Of a stretch of DNA of 64,000 nt, positions 44,015 to 52,890 are shown piece after piece. The stretch's first letter is position 1. Each line of letters starts with the position of its first letter. The position numbers and the translations under genes are program-made. The notes under the pieces were generated by a model, which ran no database searches, was not told the DNA's origin, and saw only the letters and a list, made by a program, of their open reading frames with translations. Source of the DNA: Romboutsia_E sp900604535 (lineage in GTDB: Bacteria; Bacillota; Clostridia; Peptostreptococcales; Peptostreptococcaceae); assembly GCF_900604535.1 (NCBI RefSeq), contig NZ_UWOT01000004.1, forward strand, positions 186,001 through 250,000. The letters are read 5' to 3'.

Positions 44015-46252
44015 TCATTTATTTACTGAATTTCTTATTTGATTAAAGCTATCTAAACGATTTTTAACTAATTCTTTAATTTTATTAAAATTCACATCTG
44101 TAAGTATCTCCATTGCTTCCTCAACATTATTAACTGTATATATATGAAATAATCCTTTATTAACTGCATCTGTTACTTCATCTGACAATACTATATTTCT
44201 ACTATTATTTTGCGGAATTATAACACCTTGAATACCTGTTAATCCTTTTTGCTTACATGTAAAATAAAAACCTTCTATTTTTTCCGTAATTCCACCAACT
44301 ACTTGAATCTCCCCTTTTTGATTTATAGAACCGGTTGCTGCAATATTTTGTTTCAAAGGTATTCCTGATAAAGACGATAAAATCGCGTATAACTCTGCTC
44401 CTGATGCACTATCTCCATCAACACCTCCATAACTTTGTTCAAAACATATAGATGCATTCATTGATAATGGAGATTCTTGTGCAAAGTTTTCAGATAAATA
44501 TCCTGATAAAATCATTACACCTTTATCATGTATAGATCCACTCATTTTTACTTCTCTTTCTATATTAATTACACCTTTACTTCCTACACTTGTTGTTACT
44601 GTAATCCTAGATGGTCTACCAAATGAATACTCACCTGTACTTAATACAGATAATCCATTTATAACTCCAACTCTACTTCCTGTTGTATCAATTAATGTAA
44701 ATCCATTTTCCATTGACTCATCTAACTTACATTCTATTTTATTTAATCTTTTTCTTCTTTCTTTTATAGCTCTTTTCACATCCTCTTTCTCCACAAACTC
44801 AGAATTATTTTCTTGAGAATATGCATTACCTTCTACTACAACTTCCATAATTTTATTAAACTCAGTAGATAATTTATCTACATCTCCTGATAATCTAGTA
44901 CTAAAATTTATAACTTCTTGAACTGCATCATATGTGAAATGCTTTAAATTATTTTTCTTGCATTGAAGTGCTATAAATCTTGCTATTCCCATTTCATTAT
45001 TTTCACTTTTATTCATTTCACTATCAAAATCAACAAATATTTTAAAATATTTACTAAAATCACTATCATAATTGTATAAAACATTATATACATAATTACT
45101 ACCTATTAAAATTACTTTTATATCGACTGGGATACTTTCCGGATTTATAGCGGTATTAGTATCTATTGTTATCTTTTTAGACTGTATCGTTCTTTTCAAC
45201 ATATCCCATGATAAAGCATATCTAAGTAGTTGCTCTGCATATAGAACTAAGTACCCACCATTTGCTTTGTGTACAGCTCCTGGAATTATCTTTGTAAAGT
45301 CAGTTTTTAAGTTTCCATTATAGTAATCATATTCTATTTTTCCAAATAAATTAGCTGGACTTGGATTAGTTTCTACTACTATCGGTGCAGATAATTTAGT
45401 TTTATCACTATCATTATCTACAAGTAAATTTACTCTATATTTTAAAAAATGATCTTTATCAATCTTATCTTTTAATTCTTCTTCATCCAAGTAAAATAAA
45501 AAGATATTTTCCAATATATCCTCTCTTATATTTTTTAAATATTGTTGCACTTTTTCATAATCTTCATACTTTTTGCTTAATTCTTCTATATGTGGATCTA
45601 TTATAAATCTTCCTATTTCCTCCTCTAATTCTAAAAGTGCTTCTTTTGCTTCATCTTCTATATCTCTTATTTTATATACAGTTTGAATTGCCATATGTTC
45701 TAGATCTCTTTTAGTTTTATAAAACTCTTCATCTGATACTTCATCTTCATAGTCTTCTTTCAATGGTACAAATACCATACCTATTCTACTATTTTTTAAT
45801 TTAAATCCTCTATCCTCGCCATATTTTTTGATTTCTTTTAAAAGAGCTTCTTTTTCTATATCGTAACTTTCCAATAATTGATTTTTACCTAATTCATAAT
45901 CCTCACTTTCAAAGGCATCTTTTAATTCATCCAATAAAGCCTCTATAAGCTTTTCTATATCTTTTTTAAATACCTTTCCTTGACCTATTTTTAATCCTAT
46001 AGCTATAGGTTCTCTAGGATGTTCGAAGTTATGCACATAACACCAGTCTTTATGTTTTGTATTTCCATTGGCATATTTATTTAATGCTTTTAATGTATAT
46101 GTTGATTTCCCTGTTCCTGAATGTCCTGATACATATATGTTATAAGCTGAATTGTCTATTTTAAGCCCCACTTCCATAGCTTCTATTGCTCTTTCTTGAC
46201 CTAGTATTTCATCTAATTCTTCTATTTCAGATGTGTTATTAAATTTTTGCAT
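44015..46252 (-). CDS. Lon-like ATP-dependent protease (AAA_32 / LonB type, peptidase S16)
   Basis: 745 residues. Walker A GHSGTGKST is at residues 43-51. An AAA_32-type middle part has a long coiled-coil insertion (about 110-250), and KANGGYLVLYAEQLLRYALS marks the Walker B region. The C-terminal Lon protease domain has the catalytic serine in GGVDGDSASGAELYA and the catalytic lysine in GGITEKIEGF. No membrane helices, unlike archaeal LonB. This family occurs in many Clostridia and Proteobacteria as a second Lon-type protease; substrates are not known. Start follows AAAGGGGGAAAU. Confidence 0.88.
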   Translation of the reverse strand: MQKFNNTSEIEELDEILGQERAIEAMEVGLKIDNSAYNIYVSGHSGTGKSTYTLKALNKYANGNTKHKDWCYVHNFEHPREPIAIGLKIGQGKVFKKDIEKLIEALLDELKDAFESEDYELGKNQLLESYDIEKEALLKEIKKYGEDRGFKLKNSRIGMVFVPLKEDYEDEVSDEEFYKTKRDLEHMAIQTVYKIRDIEDEAKEALLELEEEIGRFIIDPHIEELSKKYEDYEKVQQYLKNIREDILENIFLFYLDEEELKDKIDKDHFLKYRVNLLVDNDSDKTKLSAPIVVETNPSPANLFGKIEYDYYNGNLKTDFTKIIPGAVHKANGGYLVLYAEQLLRYALSWDMLKRTIQSKKITIDTNTAINPESIPVDIKVILIGSNYVYNVLYNYDSDFSKYFKIFVDFDSEMNKSENNEMGIARFIALQCKKNNLKHFTYDAVQEVINFSTRLSGDVDKLSTEFNKIMEVVVEGNAYSQENNSEFVEKEDVKRAIKERRKRLNKIECKLDESMENGFTLIDTTGSRVGVINGLSVLSTGEYSFGRPSRITVTTSVGSKGVINIEREVKMSGSIHDKGVMILSGYLSENFAQESPLSMNASICFEQSYGGVDGDSASGAELYAILSSLSGIPLKQNIAATGSINQKGEIQVVGGITEKIEGFYFTCKQKGLTGIQGVIIPQNNSRNIVLSDEVTDAVNKGLFHIYTVNNVEEAMEILTDVNFNKIKELVKNRLDSFNQIRNSVNK

Positions 46253-46348
46253 ATTTCCCCCTTTCCCTTATATATAAATAATTTAATATTTATCACCATA
46301 TCTTAGGATATTAAATTATATGTATTATACTTCTTATTTTTTCCAATA

Positions 46349-46386
46349 TAAAAAAGAAGCCTTTTTATATTTTATTTAGGCTCCTT
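46349..46386 (-). terminator. Terminator overlapping the queG stop
   Basis: Minus-strand AAGGAGCC (46379-46386) pairs with GGCTTCTT (46354-46361), with a G-U-type mismatch, followed by a U-run. The queG stop codon (46372-46374) lies in the loop. Confidence 0.65.
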
Positions 46387-47274
46387 TAAAATTATTTCAA
46401 TATTTCTTTGTATTATTTTTTTACCTCTCCAACTAAAGGCTCTATCTCCATATCTTCTTTTAAATTCTTTATTAGAAATATTATTTATTTCTTCATAATT
46501 TAAATTAGTAATTTGATTATCTATAAATTCTCTTATATTAGTTTTTTGTATATTACTATTATGTGGACATATATCCTGGCATATATCACAACCAAATACT
46601 TTCTCATTATCTCTTAATAACATTTCCTCTTCTTCTGATAATTCTTCTTTCTTTTGAGTTATATATGATAAACATCTTTTTGGATTTAGTTCATAATTTC
46701 CTAATATAGCATTTCCCGGACAATATTTTACACATTTATTGCATTTTATACATGTTTTAGGTAACGGCTCATCTGCATAAAACTCATAATTATTCACAAT
46801 ATAACCTATAAAGACATATGAACCATATTCATCTGTTATTATGTTATTATTTATACCAAAATAACCTATCCCTGATAAATATGCCAAATATCGATCTACT
46901 AGAGGGCCATTATCAACAAAAATCTTATATTCAAAGTTATTTACTTCACCATTTAAATAATCACATATCTCTTGTAAATATTTTTTAGCAACTATATGAT
47001 AATCTTTTCCATAGCAATATTTAGATAAATTTGAACCTTCTTTTTCTCCTGTATAATATGGAAATGCACATACTATAATTGATTTTGCGTTATCCATAAT
47101 AAGCTTAGGATTTATTCTCTTTTCAATTAATGGTTCCTCCATTCCTGTAAAATATCCATTTGCCAATTTATTTTTTATTACCTTTTCTAAATCATTATAG
47201 GGTCCAACCCCTGAAATTCCTACACATTTCAATCCTAATCCTTTACAAAAATCTTTTAATTTCTCTTTATTCAT
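46372..47274 (-). CDS. queG: Epoxyqueuosine reductase QueG (short form)
   Basis: 300 residues. The N-terminal cobalamin-binding part includes DNGPLVDRYLAYLSGIGYFG, which carries the family's conserved aspartate. The C-terminal half has two ferredoxin-type cysteine sets, CIKCNKCVKYCP and CDICQDICPHN, for two [4Fe-4S] clusters. QueG reduces epoxyqueuosine to queuosine at position 34 of tRNAs. It lacks the C-terminal HEAT-like repeat found in the ~380-residue Bacillus form, as do other shorter versions. The usual GKN motif after IGYFG reads GINNN here. Cytoplasmic. Start follows GAAAGGAAGA. Confidence 0.87.
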   Translation of the reverse strand: MNKEKLKDFCKGLGLKCVGISGVGPYNDLEKVIKNKLANGYFTGMEEPLIEKRINPKLIMDNAKSIIVCAFPYYTGEKEGSNLSKYCYGKDYHIVAKKYLQEICDYLNGEVNNFEYKIFVDNGPLVDRYLAYLSGIGYFGINNNIITDEYGSYVFIGYIVNNYEFYADEPLPKTCIKCNKCVKYCPGNAILGNYELNPKRCLSYITQKKEELSEEEEMLLRDNEKVFGCDICQDICPHNSNIQKTNIREFIDNQITNLNYEEINNISNKEFKRRYGDRAFSWRGKKIIQRNIEIILKEPK

Positions 47275-47337
47275 AAAATCTTCCTTTCATTAATTTATAT
47301 TTACATTTATAATTACTAATCGTAAGGATGTGATATT

Positions 47338-47742
47338 TTGATTAAATTAACAATACCAGGTAGACCAATAAGTAAATCAAATTTTAAACTTCATAACATA
47401 CATGGTCAAGCATGGATGCCTTCAACAGGTAAACACTCAAAGTATTTAGCATATGAAAATATGATTGCAGGATATATAAACCAGCAATACCTTGGCGAAA
47501 CTATTGAAGAAGATTTGATATTAGTTTTAAAACTTTATTTCCCTAATAAAAAAATGGGAGATTTACACAATTACCCAAAAAGTATATGTGATGGTATAGA
47601 AAAAAGCGGAATAATAAAAAATGATAAGCAGTTAAAACCTGTACTATTATTCGATTTCATCGATAAAGAAAATCCTAGAGTTGAAATCGAACTTTATCCA
47701 GTCGCTGAATACGATGTTTCTTATACTATTTCCAAAAAGTAA
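47338..47742 (+). CDS. RusA-like Holliday junction resolvase family protein
   Basis: 134 residues from a TTG start with AAGGATGTGAT upstream. The N-terminal TIPGRPISKSN and the core GDLHNYPKSICDGIEKSGII...ND match the RusA fold. By comparison with E. coli RusA, D75 corresponds to D70, K81 to K76 and D96 to D91, but the second core aspartate (D72) is replaced by H77. RusA usually sits in prophages; here the neighbours are housekeeping repair genes (nfo, nth nearby). It may be a domesticated resolvase or a variant nuclease. Convergent with nfo, sharing a bidirectional terminator. Confidence 0.75.
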   Translation: MIKLTIPGRPISKSNFKLHNIHGQAWMPSTGKHSKYLAYENMIAGYINQQYLGETIEEDLILVLKLYFPNKKMGDLHNYPKSICDGIEKSGIIKNDKQLKPVLLFDFIDKENPRVEIELYPVAEYDVSYTISKK

Positions 47743-47750
47743 TAATAATT

Positions 47751-47800
47751 AGGAAGTATATCAAGTTAGATTCTAATAAATCACTCTTTATATACTTCCT
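47751..47800. terminator. Bidirectional terminator between the RusA-like gene and nfo
   Basis: AGGAAGTATAT (47751-47761) and ATATACTTCCT (47790-47800) are exact inverses around an A/T-rich loop, with a T-rich tail on the plus side. Confidence 0.7.
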
Positions 47801-47806
47801 ATTTTA

Positions 47807-48640
47807 TTAACTATTTACTATTTCTCTTACCATTTTTATTTCTCTTTTATGTCCTTCTTCATCAAAAGGAGTTTCTAAGAAAAATGGTAAATCTTTTAAT
47901 TTTGGATGTGTCATTATATTAACTATAGCTTCTAACCCAATCTTACCTTCTCCCAATGGAGCATGTCTATCTTTTTTATCTCCAAATGGCATCAAACTAT
48001 CATTTAAATGAATAGCTTTTAGTTTATCTAATCCTATTATTCTATCAAATTCATCTAATACATCCTCTAAGCTATTTACTATATCATACCCTGCAGAAAA
48101 TATATGGCATGTATCTAAGCATATTCCTAGTCTTTCATTATGCTCCACACCATCTATAATTTTTTTTAATTGTTCAAATTTAAATCCTATTTCAGTCCCT
48201 TTACCAGACATAGTCTCTAAAAGAATAGTTAATGTTTCATTTCCTGTTATAGCTTCATTTAATCCTTTTATTATCCTATCTATACCAAAGTCTATGCCTC
48301 CACCTACATGACTGCCTGGATGAAAACACATATACTCTATACCTAAATAGTTCATTCTTTCTATATCTTCTTTTATAACTCTTCTTGCAAATTCATATAC
48401 ATCATCTTTTGCTCCGCCTAAATTCATAGTATATGGAGCATGAGCTAATAATGGTCCAAAATTATTTTCTTCTCTTATCTTTTGGAATTTAGCTATATCT
48501 TTCTCATCAAAAGCTTTTGCATTACCTCCTCTTGGATTTCTAGTAAAAAATTGAAATGTATTTGCATCCATATTAACAGCAGATTCTGCTGCTTTGGCAA
48601 ACCCCTTCGATATTGAAATATGTGGTCCTATTACAAACAT
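47807..48640 (-). CDS. nfo: Endonuclease IV (AP endonuclease)
   Basis: 277 residues, full length. A TIM-barrel enzyme with three metal sites; ligand motifs visible are FHPGSHVGGG, ILLETMSGKGTEIG, ICLDTCHIFSAGYD and IHLNDSLMPFGDKKDRHAPL with GEG following. It cuts DNA at abasic sites and repairs 3'-blocking groups. The start follows AAGGAGGAGACUC. It lies 88 bp downstream of the ArsR-type regulator gene, which has its own terminator. Cytoplasmic. Confidence 0.96.
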   Translation of the reverse strand: MFVIGPHISISKGFAKAAESAVNMDANTFQFFTRNPRGGNAKAFDEKDIAKFQKIREENNFGPLLAHAPYTMNLGGAKDDVYEFARRVIKEDIERMNYLGIEYMCFHPGSHVGGGIDFGIDRIIKGLNEAITGNETLTILLETMSGKGTEIGFKFEQLKKIIDGVEHNERLGICLDTCHIFSAGYDIVNSLEDVLDEFDRIIGLDKLKAIHLNDSLMPFGDKKDRHAPLGEGKIGLEAIVNIMTHPKLKDLPFFLETPFDEEGHKREIKMVREIVNS

Positions 48641-48700
48641 GAGTCTCCTCCTTAATATTTAATAAAGATTAATTCTATATAAATTCATTATACCCAAAAA

Positions 48701-48730
48701 AATAAGTATCAACTAATGTTGATACTTATT
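48701..48730 (-). terminator. Terminator overlapping the stop of the ArsR-type gene
   Basis: Perfect 13-bp stem AATAAGTATCAAC / GTTGATACTTATT with a 4-nt loop, followed by seven U on the minus strand. The stem includes bases of the stop codon. Confidence 0.9.
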
Positions 48731-49301
48731 ATAAACTATATTCTTCTTTTTTAGCTATAGGTATACTTACTAAAGCTATATTATACTCTATTTCTGAATC
48801 ATTTTCAGATTTTTTACTTACTATCTCGTCTATTTTTATTTTTATAGCATTATTTATTTCTTCGATCTCATTTTCTGTGAAACACACATTATCATAATCT
48901 ATCACGTTATTAGACCCAAGTATTTCATCCTCCGCTGCTTTATAAAAAAATTCACTCATATTTTCAAATTTAGATACACAAATATCTTTCTCTTCATTAT
49001 CCCATATATTATCTAATGAAAAGTCAATAACTTTTTTGCCAACTATTATATTTTTAGCAGTTGGATAATAGTATTTTTCAACAATTCCGGACTTTATCTT
49101 TTCTTCTACTAACTCTAATATTCCAACTTTATATAGAGTTTTTATGTGATAGTTAATCTTTGCATGAGGCTCATCTAACATTTCTGACAATTGCTTGGCT
49201 GATAATGGCTCTTTCCCAAATGCTTTTAGAATGTCTATTCTACGAGGATGTGCTATTGCCTTTATACATTCTAAATCTCGTAGCACAAGTAATTCTTTCA
49301 T
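48729..49301 (-). CDS. ArsR-type winged-helix transcriptional regulator
   Basis: 190 residues. The N-terminal ~85 residues are an ArsR-like winged helix (ECIKAIAHPRRIDILKAFGK; LSAKQLSEMLDEPHAKINYH as the recognition region; VEKYYYPTAKNI as the wing). The C-terminal ~100 residues are an acidic helical effector or dimer domain without the metal-binding cysteines of ArsR/SmtB (single C residues only), so a metal sensor role is unlikely. It has its own consensus promoter and terminator. A TGTATACA palindrome in the promoter spacer could be its own operator. Target genes unknown. Confidence 0.82.
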   Translation of the reverse strand: MKELLVLRDLECIKAIAHPRRIDILKAFGKEPLSAKQLSEMLDEPHAKINYHIKTLYKVGILELVEEKIKSGIVEKYYYPTAKNIIVGKKVIDFSLDNIWDNEEKDICVSKFENMSEFFYKAAEDEILGSNNVIDYDNVCFTENEIEEINNAIKIKIDEIVSKKSENDSEIEYNIALVSIPIAKKEEYSL

Positions 49302-49340
49302 TCCCCCACCCCTAAAAAAAAATTATTTTATTATATTCTA

Positions 49341-49369
49341 ATTATATATGAAGTGTATACAATTGTCAA
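49341..49369 (-). promoter_or_regulatory. Promoter of the ArsR-type gene with internal palindrome
   Basis: Consensus TTGACA (49364-49369), 17-nt spacer, TATAAT (49341-49346). The palindrome TGTATACA at 49354-49361 sits in the spacer, a typical place for an autorepressor operator. Confidence 0.75.
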
Positions 49370-49382
49370 AAAATTCTATATA

Positions 49383-50300
49383 TTAAAATATACTTAGTTC
49401 TAATTGTTTAGATAAGTCTTCTAGAACTTTAATTCCAGCTATACTATTCCCCTTTTTATCTAGTGATGGCCCGTAAACACCTATCCCCATTTTTTTTGGT
49501 ACAGATGCCATTACTCCTCCACCTACACCTGATTTTGCAGGTATCCCAACTTTTATTGCAAATTCTCCAGATGAATCATACATCCCACAAGTAACCATGA
49601 ATGTCTTCACCATTCTAGATACACTTTCACTTAGTACACGCTCACCTGTTTCTATATCTACACCATAGTTAGCAAATAGAAGCCCTATTCTTGCTAAATC
49701 AACTGCATCAACCTCTATAGAGCACTGTTTGAAGTATAAATCAAGTATTTCATCAACATCTCCAGCTATTACTCCATCATTTTTTAATAAATAAGCCATT
49801 GCTCTATTTCTATCACCTGTAAGCTTCTCTGATTCATATACAGCTTTATTAATATTTAAATTTTCATTTTTAGATATTTTTCTAAAGAATGATAACATTC
49901 TTTCTTCTTTTTCCTTTAATGAATCTCCCTTAATTAAAGATGTAGTTACTATAGCTCCTGCATTTATCATTGGATTACAAGGTTTAGTTGTATCATCTGT
50001 TTCTAACTTCATTATTGAATTAAATGGATCTCCACTTGGCTCCATACCAACCTTAGAAAAAACGTAAGACCAATCATTATCCATTAATGCCATAGCTAGT
50101 ATTATAGTTTTTGAAACACTTTGTATTGTAAATTTAGTTTTATAATCTCCTGCACAATATATTTTATTATTTTTATCTATTATACAAATACCTAAGTCTT
50201 CGGCATTTGATTTTCTTAATTCAGGTATATAACTTGCTACCTGTCCGTAATTTGCATACTTCTTATTTGTTTTTATAATGTGATTTAATAAATTTTCCAT
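49383..50300 (-). CDS. glsA: Glutaminase A
   Basis: 305 residues, the normal length for this beta-lactamase-fold enzyme. The Ser-x-x-Lys catalytic pair is S61-V-S-K64 in FTIQSVSKT. Other conserved parts are MKLETDDTTKPCNPMINAGA, LTGDRNRAMAYLLKN and KSGVGGGVMASVPKKMGI. It hydrolyses glutamine to glutamate and ammonia. In enteric bacteria it supports acid resistance and nitrogen metabolism; its use here is not shown by context. Start follows GAGGAGGAAG at a rather long spacing (~12 nt). Cytoplasmic. Confidence 0.95.
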   Translation of the reverse strand: MENLLNHIIKTNKKYANYGQVASYIPELRKSNAEDLGICIIDKNNKIYCAGDYKTKFTIQSVSKTIILAMALMDNDWSYVFSKVGMEPSGDPFNSIMKLETDDTTKPCNPMINAGAIVTTSLIKGDSLKEKEERMLSFFRKISKNENLNINKAVYESEKLTGDRNRAMAYLLKNDGVIAGDVDEILDLYFKQCSIEVDAVDLARIGLLFANYGVDIETGERVLSESVSRMVKTFMVTCGMYDSSGEFAIKVGIPAKSGVGGGVMASVPKKMGIGVYGPSLDKKGNSIAGIKVLEDLSKQLELSIF

Positions 50301-50425
50301 TAGTATATAACTTCCTCCTCTGTCTTCATTATACCGTCACTTTGTTTTTTATATACTATATATTATAATACAAAAAGGCATGCCTAAAAATAAATTTAAT
50401 GTATTTTTAAACAGCCCTTAATTCT

Positions 50426-52084
50426 CTAATCTACGATTTTACTTCCACCTATAAATTCTCTTAATATTGATATTGAAGGTATATCTGATATATCATCTAA
50501 CTCTACAAAATATTGAAGAAACTTTAATAACCTATTTGCTTCAATGTATGCACTACTATCATCTTTTATTTCTTCTAATAAAGGCTTAGCATATTTTTTT
50601 AGCACAGCTAACTCATATAAGCAAGCTGAGTTAAATATAATATCGGCTTCTTCTTGATAAGGAAATATATTCTTTTCTTCACCACGTCTTACTGAACTCC
50701 AATTTAAAATTGTAGTTTCTGCACTATAACCCCTAAAATTATAATCTCTTACTATTCTTCTTATTAGCCTTAAATCTGTAGTAGGTATTCTATTATGATC
50801 ATCTAAATTTACTTGAGTAAGAGCACTCAGATATATCTTGAATTTCTCATTATTATCTATAGATGATGTTAGCATTGGATTTAAACCATGTATACCTTCT
50901 AATATTATAGGCTGATCTTTATCTATTTTTAGCTTTTTATTAGATTTAACTTGTTTACCTAATTTAAAATCAAATTTAGGTATGCAAACCTCTTTACCTT
51001 CTAACAAATCTTTTAAATCTTTATTAAACTGTTCTAGGTTAATAGCATAAATTGATTCAAAATCATAATTTCCATATTCATCTAATGGTGTAAGATCTCT
51101 ATCTACAAAATAATTATCAAGTGATATAGTTACTGGCTTTAGATTATTCACTCTAAGATGTATACATAATCTATGTGCAAAACTAGTTTTCCCTGATGAT
51201 GATGGCGCTGCAATTAGTACAATCCTTTTTTTCTGTAATTGAATTATATCTGCAATTTGCGATAACTTCTTTTCATGCAGTGCTTCTACAGTTCTTATTA
51301 CATCACCATATTCTTTATTTTCTATTATTTTATTTAAATTTAGAACTTTTTCAACTCCAATAAGTTGAGACCATATCTCAGATTCATGATATATATTTGC
51401 TAACTTAGGTTGAGGTTTAAATTCCTTAGGAATATTCTTATTAGTATTACTTGGACCTAAGATTATTACTCCATTTTTATATAATTTTAAATCAAATGTT
51501 CTTATATACCCTGTTGATGGTAACATATGTCCATAAAAATGATCTATATAATCATTGCATTTATATATTTTCACATCATTATATTCTTTGTACTTTAATA
51601 GTTCTGCTTTATCTATCATGTTATATTCTTCAAATATAGATATCGCTTTTTCTTTTGTTGTACTTATCTTTTCTATTTTATAATTATTATCAATAATTTC
51701 TTTCATTTTATTCTTTATATTATCTATATCAACATCATTTAATCTTCTTCCTATATGAACTTCACAATATAATCCATTAGCTAATGAATGTTCTATAGTA
51801 ACTCTTTTGTCCTTAAATAACTCATTACAAGCCATTATAAATATGAAGTTTAAAACCCTAGAGTATACTCTACCTCCATCTATATTCGTAGTATCTAAAA
51901 ATTTTATACTACACTCTTCCTTTACAACATAATTTAACTCTTTTAACTTATTATCTATAAGTGCTAAAGTTATAATCCCATCTGATTCATTTTCTTTTGC
52001 TATATCTTCCAACTTTATTCCACTATTATCCTCAATAAAATAACTCTTAACTTTACCATTTATATTTAAATTTAATTTCCCCAT
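50426..52084 (-). CDS. Nucleoside (uridine-type) kinase fused to TGS and ThrRS-SAD-like domains
   Basis: 552 residues. Residues ~1-60 are a TGS-like domain, ~70-200 resemble the threonyl/alanyl-tRNA synthetase second additional domain (including SLANGLYCEVHIGRRLNDVD), and ~280-480 are a phosphoribulokinase/uridine kinase P-loop domain with Walker A APSSSGKTSFAHR and ILEGIHGLNPML. This three-part architecture occurs in many Firmicutes and Thermotoga and is annotated as uridine kinase or nucleoside kinase. The editing-type HxxxH motif of real ThrRS reads IEHSLANG here, so editing is unlikely. Substrate not proven. Start follows AGAAGGGAGAAAGA. Confidence 0.88.
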   Translation of the reverse strand: MGKLNLNINGKVKSYFIEDNSGIKLEDIAKENESDGIITLALIDNKLKELNYVVKEECSIKFLDTTNIDGGRVYSRVLNFIFIMACNELFKDKRVTIEHSLANGLYCEVHIGRRLNDVDIDNIKNKMKEIIDNNYKIEKISTTKEKAISIFEEYNMIDKAELLKYKEYNDVKIYKCNDYIDHFYGHMLPSTGYIRTFDLKLYKNGVIILGPSNTNKNIPKEFKPQPKLANIYHESEIWSQLIGVEKVLNLNKIIENKEYGDVIRTVEALHEKKLSQIADIIQLQKKRIVLIAAPSSSGKTSFAHRLCIHLRVNNLKPVTISLDNYFVDRDLTPLDEYGNYDFESIYAINLEQFNKDLKDLLEGKEVCIPKFDFKLGKQVKSNKKLKIDKDQPIILEGIHGLNPMLTSSIDNNEKFKIYLSALTQVNLDDHNRIPTTDLRLIRRIVRDYNFRGYSAETTILNWSSVRRGEEKNIFPYQEEADIIFNSACLYELAVLKKYAKPLLEEIKDDSSAYIEANRLLKFLQYFVELDDISDIPSISILREFIGGSKIVD

Positions 52085-52114
52085 GATCTTTCTCCCTTCT
52101 TTTTTATATATAGG

Positions 52115-52140
52115 AAAAAGAGGTATTAATACCTCTTTTT
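52115..52140 (-). terminator. Perfect 26-bp palindromic terminator after the frameshifted gene
   Basis: AAAAAGAGGTATT / AATACCTCTTTTT is a perfect palindrome; it contains the stop codon (52126-52128) of the downstream fragment of the broken gene and lies before the kinase gene. Confidence 0.8.
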
Positions 52141-52882
52141 ATACGCTTTTAAAATTCTTAGTGTATCTTCAATATCCATGTAATTCATTTCCAAAATCAA
52201 GTACTTTACATTTTTTTCTATAATTGATTTTATATGCTCCTCAGGTAAGATTCCTTTTCCTATACCAATATGGCTGTCTTTTTTTCCATCATTATCACTC
52301 AAATGAACTATCTCTATTTTGCTTAATTTATTTATATAATCATCTCTATTTATAGAAAATGACCTGTATCATAACAAAATATATATTCTTATTTTTAACA
52401 CCATTAAATATATACTCAAAATCTTTAACATTGTCTCCAATATTTGAAAAATCACCATATTTAGAATATGTATTTTCTATTGTTATAGTAATATTTTTAT
52501 CTAATTTATCATTATCAAAAAACTCTATACAATTATCTAAATATGACTCTCTACTTCTTCTTAATCTACTTGTCATTGCATATCCTAGATGTAAATTGAA
52601 GTATTTTATATTTAATATATTTATTTTTTCATTTATTTTATTGATAAATTCTATCCATGAATGTCTTATATATTTAATATTTTCACAAGTATTAAGTTCC
52701 ATAGGAAGATGAATTCCTATAGATATATCTAATTTTTCAAATTCATTCATATAACTTAATAATTGATCACATTCTTCTAAGTTATCAATTCCAATTTCTA
52801 TATGATTTATATCTTTATTATTTTTACAAATATCTAAAGCTTCATTTATATTAAATAAAAGAGCAGATATTCCAATTTTCAT
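52126..52882 (-). pseudogene. Frameshifted TIM-barrel sugar isomerase / AP-endonuclease-2-like gene
   Basis: The first frame (52882 to 52346) encodes 178 residues beginning MKIGISALLFNINEALDICK, of xylose-isomerase-like TIM-barrel type (LNIKYFNLHLGYAMTS; NITITIENTYSKYGDFSNIG). Near 52375 it should continue with the conserved CYDTGHF, which appears in a second frame, and then ..INRDDYINKLSKIEIVHLSD, NDGKKDSHIGIGKGILP in a third frame down to the stop at 52126. Both shifts sit in T4 runs on the minus strand that would be in frame as T5. Repaired, the protein would be about 252 residues. Either a recently broken gene or two homopolymer base-calling errors. It starts 8 bp downstream of the signal peptidase gene. 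Confidence 0.8.
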
Positions 52883-52890
52883 ATTATCAC

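Noticed and set aside
47338..47742. Prophage remnant around the RusA-like gene
   Set aside because: Flanking genes are queG and nfo with normal composition, and no integrase, structural or attachment-site sequences are seen.
50376..50385. AGGCATGCCT palindrome flanked by A and T runs between the kinase and glsA genes
   Set aside because: Stem of only five base pairs with practically no loop; too weak to call a terminator.
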